Part shown: in pieces, positions 5,801-7,169 of the stretch
Layout: every line of letters begins with the position of its first letter
Numbering within the stretch: the first letter of the stretch is position 1
DNA from: JAAZMA01 sp036720245
Lineage (GTDB): Bacteria; Bacillota; Clostridia; Tissierellales; Tepidimicrobiaceae
Direction: 5' to 3'
Assembly (NCBI GenBank): GCA_036720245.1
Contig: DAIMNI010000088.1
Location: 1 to 7,169 of the forward strand
Length of the DNA stretch: 7,169 nt
Notes under the pieces: generated by a model
What the model was told of the DNA's origin: nothing
Seen by the model: the letters and a program-made list of their open reading frames with translations, nothing else
Database searches by the model: none
Translations under genes and position numbers: made by a program

Positions 5801-6138
5801 ATGGGAATAGAAATTAATTTTACAACCTTTTCATTATCTTCATCTTCAAATATGGCATCCATGCTATAGCTTGGAGCTATGCCTTCAATATTTTCTAATT
5901 TTGAAATTTCCTCTATATCCTTTTCATTAAATCCTAATGTGGAAATCAACCAAAAATCCATTAATCCATAATCATCAAAATATTTATCTGCAGTGATTTT
6001 CATATCTGGTGCTGTAGCCTTTATACCTGCAAAAAAACCTGTACCTAATGCTACTATGGCCAATATGGCTAAGAAACGGCCTAGGGAATTTTTTATTTCC
6101 CTAAAAGTGTCTTTTATTAGTGATGATTTCACTACCAC
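2887..6138 (-). CDS. Large FtsX/MacB-type ABC transporter permease with long coiled-coil insert
   Basis: This 1083-residue membrane protein is the permease half of a type VII (MacB/FtsX-like) ABC system. Such proteins do not form a classical channel; they transmit ATP-driven movement to envelope domains. In order: TM1 about 20-40; an extracytoplasmic MacB-like domain 45-250; a highly charged coiled coil about 255-525 with repeated GEKEL/DGKKE-type units; an FtsX domain with TMs near 552-573, 600-624 and 646-670; TM 720-742; a second extracytoplasmic domain 745-950; and a final FtsX domain with TMs near 953-974, 1007-1030 and 1046-1067, ending ESLKSVD. GTG at 6138 is chosen because AAAGG lies 5 nt upstream; GTG at 6132, two codons later, is possible. 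It overlaps the ATPase gene by 7 nt. The substrate is unknown, and no HlyD/MacA-type partner lies in the window. No TetR gene is adjacent. Confidence 0.93.
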   Translation of the reverse strand: MVVKSSLIKDTFREIKNSLGRFLAILAIVALGTGFFAGIKATAPDMKITADKYFDDYGLMDFWLISTLGFNEKDIEEISKLENIEGIAPSYSMDAIFEDEDNEKVVKLISIPMDKVKAEDKDYINRVNLVEGRFPEKPGECLAEKSKLDIGPIRLGEKIKLSSGTDEDILENLENDEYTIVGLVESPLYIAYERGTSTIGNGKINSFIILPENEFKLPVYTDVYLTIKGAREVLTFNEEYDKLLNPIKRDLENIGDLRKEARYEEIKEEANEKLEKGRKELKEGEEKQAKELAKAEKELDDAKEKIDKGEKELKDKEKEFNNTIKSAENKLMEEENKLKTGEEEYNRNLKNFNEEKRLAQEKFKQAEIQIASGEKELSSKGNELEQAKLGLNYITDENERAKTLAVIEAGEKELAKGKQEISFAKTELENNKRNLEIGEQKLRDAKVEIDEGKIRLQRERVKLEDSKKTALKEFEKARKEIEDGKKEYDEGYEEYLKGKKESDEKIADAKKKIADGEEELRKLKKPKWYIVKRSQTRDFIEYEMAADRIDAVAQIFPVFFFLIAILVSLTTMTRMVDEERAYIGSLKAMGYKNIAIASKYIIYAATASIVGSIVGLFIGFWALPTVIFNAYRIMYIMPDITIEYNSYYAILSTLVAVIATTSAALIAVYGELREVPANLLRPRAPKPGKRILLERIDFIWSKLKFSQKVTARNLFRYKRRLFMTIIGIAGCTALLVAGFGLKDSIMAVTSKQYDEINKYEMAVDLKDGIGIGESTKSIDTLEGDSRIEDYILIKEQTMDIGKGDLEESANIIVPEDINKIRDFIALRNRETDENLSIVEDGAILSEKVAKLLNVKIGDEIYIKDENDVKRMVRITGITENYVNHFVYLSPDLYEKVFEEDIEYKKILAKTTNTEKTFEDKLSKDLLKNDDIGSIEFITGISKAFNNTLDSLDKVIMVLIISAGALAFVVLYNLTNINISERIREIATIKVLGFYDEEVSKYVYRENRILTIMGTVLGLVMGIFLHRFIILTTEIEFIMFGREIRNVSFVYSAVLTLAFAALVDFVMYFKLKKVDMVESLKSVD

Positions 6139-6836
6139 TCAATCCTTTCCACTGGCAGTGGATTTGTATTTATTAACTCTTCCCCTACTTTTCCATTTTT
6201 TATTTTTATTACCTTATCTGCCATAGGGGCTATAGCTTGATTATGGGTAACTACCACCACTGTCATATTGTGCTGGCGACTGGTGTCTTGCAAAAGTTTC
6301 AATACAGACTTCCCTGTATTATAATCAAGGGCTCCTGTCGGTTCATCACATAATAATAGTTTAGGATTTTTAGCCAAGGCTCTGGCTATGGCTACTCTTT
6401 GTTGTTCTCCACCAGATAATTGACTGGGGAAATTGTCTCTTCTATCCTGGAGGCCTACTTGTTCTAAAACCATTTCTGGTTCAAAAGGGTCTTTACATAT
6501 TTCCGTAGACAATTCAATATTTTCAATTGCAGTTAGATTTTGAACTAAATTATAAAATTGAAATACAAATCCTATATCATTTCGCCTATAGGTGGTTAAT
6601 TCTCTGGAGGAGTATCCACTTATATTATTTTCATCTACTATTAATTCCCCATAAGTGGGTGTATCCATTCCCCCTAAAATGTTTAAAATGGTGCTTTTAC
6701 CTGCACCACTAGGTCCTACTACTACCACAAATTCACCTTTATCTATGGAAAAAGATATATTATCTAAGGCTTTTATTTCAACTTCCCCCATTTGATATAT
6801 TTTTTCTACATTATTTACCTTTATAAATTCTGACAT
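6132..6836 (-). CDS. ABC transporter ATP-binding protein (MacB/LolD-type)
   Basis: This is the cytoplasmic ATPase that pairs with the downstream permease. All nucleotide-binding motifs are intact, numbered from the longer GTG frame at 6848: Walker A GPSGAGKST 45-53, Q-loop Gln97 in GFVFQFYNL, signature LSGGEQQRVAIARAL from 144, Walker B LLLCDEP 164-170 with catalytic Glu169, the D-loop in TGALD, and switch His202 in THNQ. GFVFQFYNL and the overall length are typical of LolD/MacB-type ATPases, not of importers. I choose ATG at 6836 (234 residues) because GAGG at 6843-6846 sits 6 nt upstream, whereas GTG at 6848 lies on top of that same site. The gene is first in the operon. Its last codons contain the ribosome site of the permease and its stop codon overlaps the permease start, so the two products should be made in a coupled ratio. 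Confidence 0.96.
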   Translation of the reverse strand: MSEFIKVNNVEKIYQMGEVEIKALDNISFSIDKGEFVVVVGPSGAGKSTILNILGGMDTPTYGELIVDENNISGYSSRELTTYRRNDIGFVFQFYNLVQNLTAIENIELSTEICKDPFEPEMVLEQVGLQDRRDNFPSQLSGGEQQRVAIARALAKNPKLLLCDEPTGALDYNTGKSVLKLLQDTSRQHNMTVVVVTHNQAIAPMADKVIKIKNGKVGEELINTNPLPVERIEW

Positions 6837-6856
6837 AATTTTCCTCACTCCTGCTA

Positions 6857-6874
6857 TTTAAACTTCTGTTTAAA
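6857..6874. promoter_or_regulatory. Perfect inverted repeat in the ABC operon leader (operator candidate)
   Basis: TTTAAAC (6857-6863) and GTTTAAA (6868-6874) form a perfect 7-bp dyad with a 4-bp centre. It lies between the -10 box at 6887-6892 and the ribosome site at 6843-6846, where a bound repressor would block transcription. TetR- or MarR-type regulators often control such transporter pairs, but no regulator gene is in the window. Confidence 0.45.
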
Positions 6875-6886
6875 ACTATATAATAC

Positions 6887-6892
6887 ATTATA
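6887..6892 (-). promoter_or_regulatory. Likely -10 box of the ABC transporter operon
   Basis: A consensus TATAAT on the minus strand would place the transcript start near 6880, giving a leader of about 44 nt before ATG at 6836. The best -35 at 16-17 bp (TTACCT or ATTACC, 6909-6915 region) matches only 3 of 6 consensus bases, so activity may be weak or need an activator. Confidence 0.45.
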
Positions 6893-6947
6893 CCCTATTT
6901 TTCTACATAGGTAATGAGGAATTGATAAAAATATTAAAAAAATAAAA

Positions 6948-7019
6948 TGTCATCCTAAGTATAGCAAAGGATCTATAAATAGTATAAAAACAAGATCCTT
7001 CATTTTATTCAGGATGACA
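6948..7019. repeat. TGTCATCCT...AGGATGACA interspersed hairpin repeat
   Basis: A 72-bp inverted repeat with outer arms TGTCATCCT (6948-6956) and AGGATGACA (7011-7019) and inner arms AAGGATCT (6967-6974) and AGATCCTT (6993-7000). The 10-nt gaps separating outer and inner arms are the same length on both sides. From memory, each arm matches a widespread 27-nt bacterial repeat, TGTCATCCT-GAGCGAAGCG-AAGGATCT. The middle 10 nt here have drifted, mostly by G/C to A/T changes. On the minus strand the hairpin is followed by TTTTATTTTTTT, so it may also terminate the gene at the right edge. Confidence 0.72.
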
Positions 7020-7094
7020 ATAGTGACTTTTTTAGTAATCTCTAACAATCCTACTTATTTAATAGTGTTGAATGCCCCTATTAGACTTATTATA

Positions 7095-7169
7095 TTATTT
7101 TAGCTTATATTCAACTCCATCTACAATAATGCTTTCAATATCATTTATATCTATTAATTCTCCGAAGGT
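7095..7169 (-). CDS. C-terminal end of an unidentified protein (partial, runs off right edge)
   Basis: The minus strand reads 24 codons and a TAA stop from the window edge: TFGELIDINDIESI, then a turn, then VDGVEYKLK. The composition (alternating Ile/Val with Asp/Glu, then DGVEYKLK) looks like a beta-rich protein C-terminus and not random AT-rich translation. No family can be named from this much. The start lies beyond 7169. The hairpin repeat at 6948-7019 followed by a T-run is the likeliest transcript end. Confidence 0.55.
   Translation of the reverse strand, partial: TFGELIDINDIESIIVDGVEYKLK

Noticed and set aside
1..7169. CRISPR array, tRNA/rRNA genes, phage genes or transposase genes
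   Set aside because: No regularly spaced direct repeats, no cloverleaf-like sequence and no recombinase or phage protein was seen on either strand. The only repeats are the hairpin elements listed.

Overview
The window looks like a low-GC Firmicute, most likely a member of the Clostridia. The DNA is strongly AT-rich, Shine-Dalgarno sites are strong (AAGGAGG, GGAGGG), GTG and TTG starts appear, and two interspersed hairpin repeats resemble families that I recall from clostridial genomes. No rRNA or other taxonomic marker is present, so genus is not called. All supported genes lie on the minus strand, so transcription runs from the right edge to the left.

From right to left the layout is as follows. 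(1) At the right edge is the last 24 residues of an unidentified protein. (2) Next comes a 72-bp hairpin repeat of the TGTCATCCT...AGGATGACA type, which may also terminate that gene. (3) A two-gene ABC transporter operon follows: a MacB/LolD-type ATPase and a 1083-residue FtsX-type permease with about 270 residues of predicted coiled coil. A TATAAT box and a perfect 7+7 inverted repeat lie in its leader, and the two genes overlap by 7 nt. (4) A second hairpin repeat with a GGGACGGTTCT loop sits 5 bp past the permease stop. (5) A small toxin-antitoxin-like pair follows: an acidic helical antitoxin candidate and a PIN-domain ribonuclease toxin, with promoter, palindromic operator candidate and terminator. 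(6) Then comes an uncharacterised protein whose N-terminal half looks like a papain/C39-like cysteine enzyme. (7) A 213-bp intergenic region holds a dense cluster of DnaA-box-like 9-mers, a perfect 13-bp inverted repeat, and what looks like the decayed 3' end of a second FtsX-type permease. (8) The last gene is exodeoxyribonuclease III, followed by a short gene-free edge.

How the genes work together: the ATPase and permease should form one membrane complex that works on a substrate in or beyond the cell envelope. The antitoxin and PIN gene form a self-regulating pair. The remaining genes look like independent units. The parts most worth checking are the DnaA-box cluster away from any recognisable dnaA locus, the permease relic next to it, and the unassigned cysteine-enzyme-like protein. 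No intergenic stretch exceeds 300 bases.
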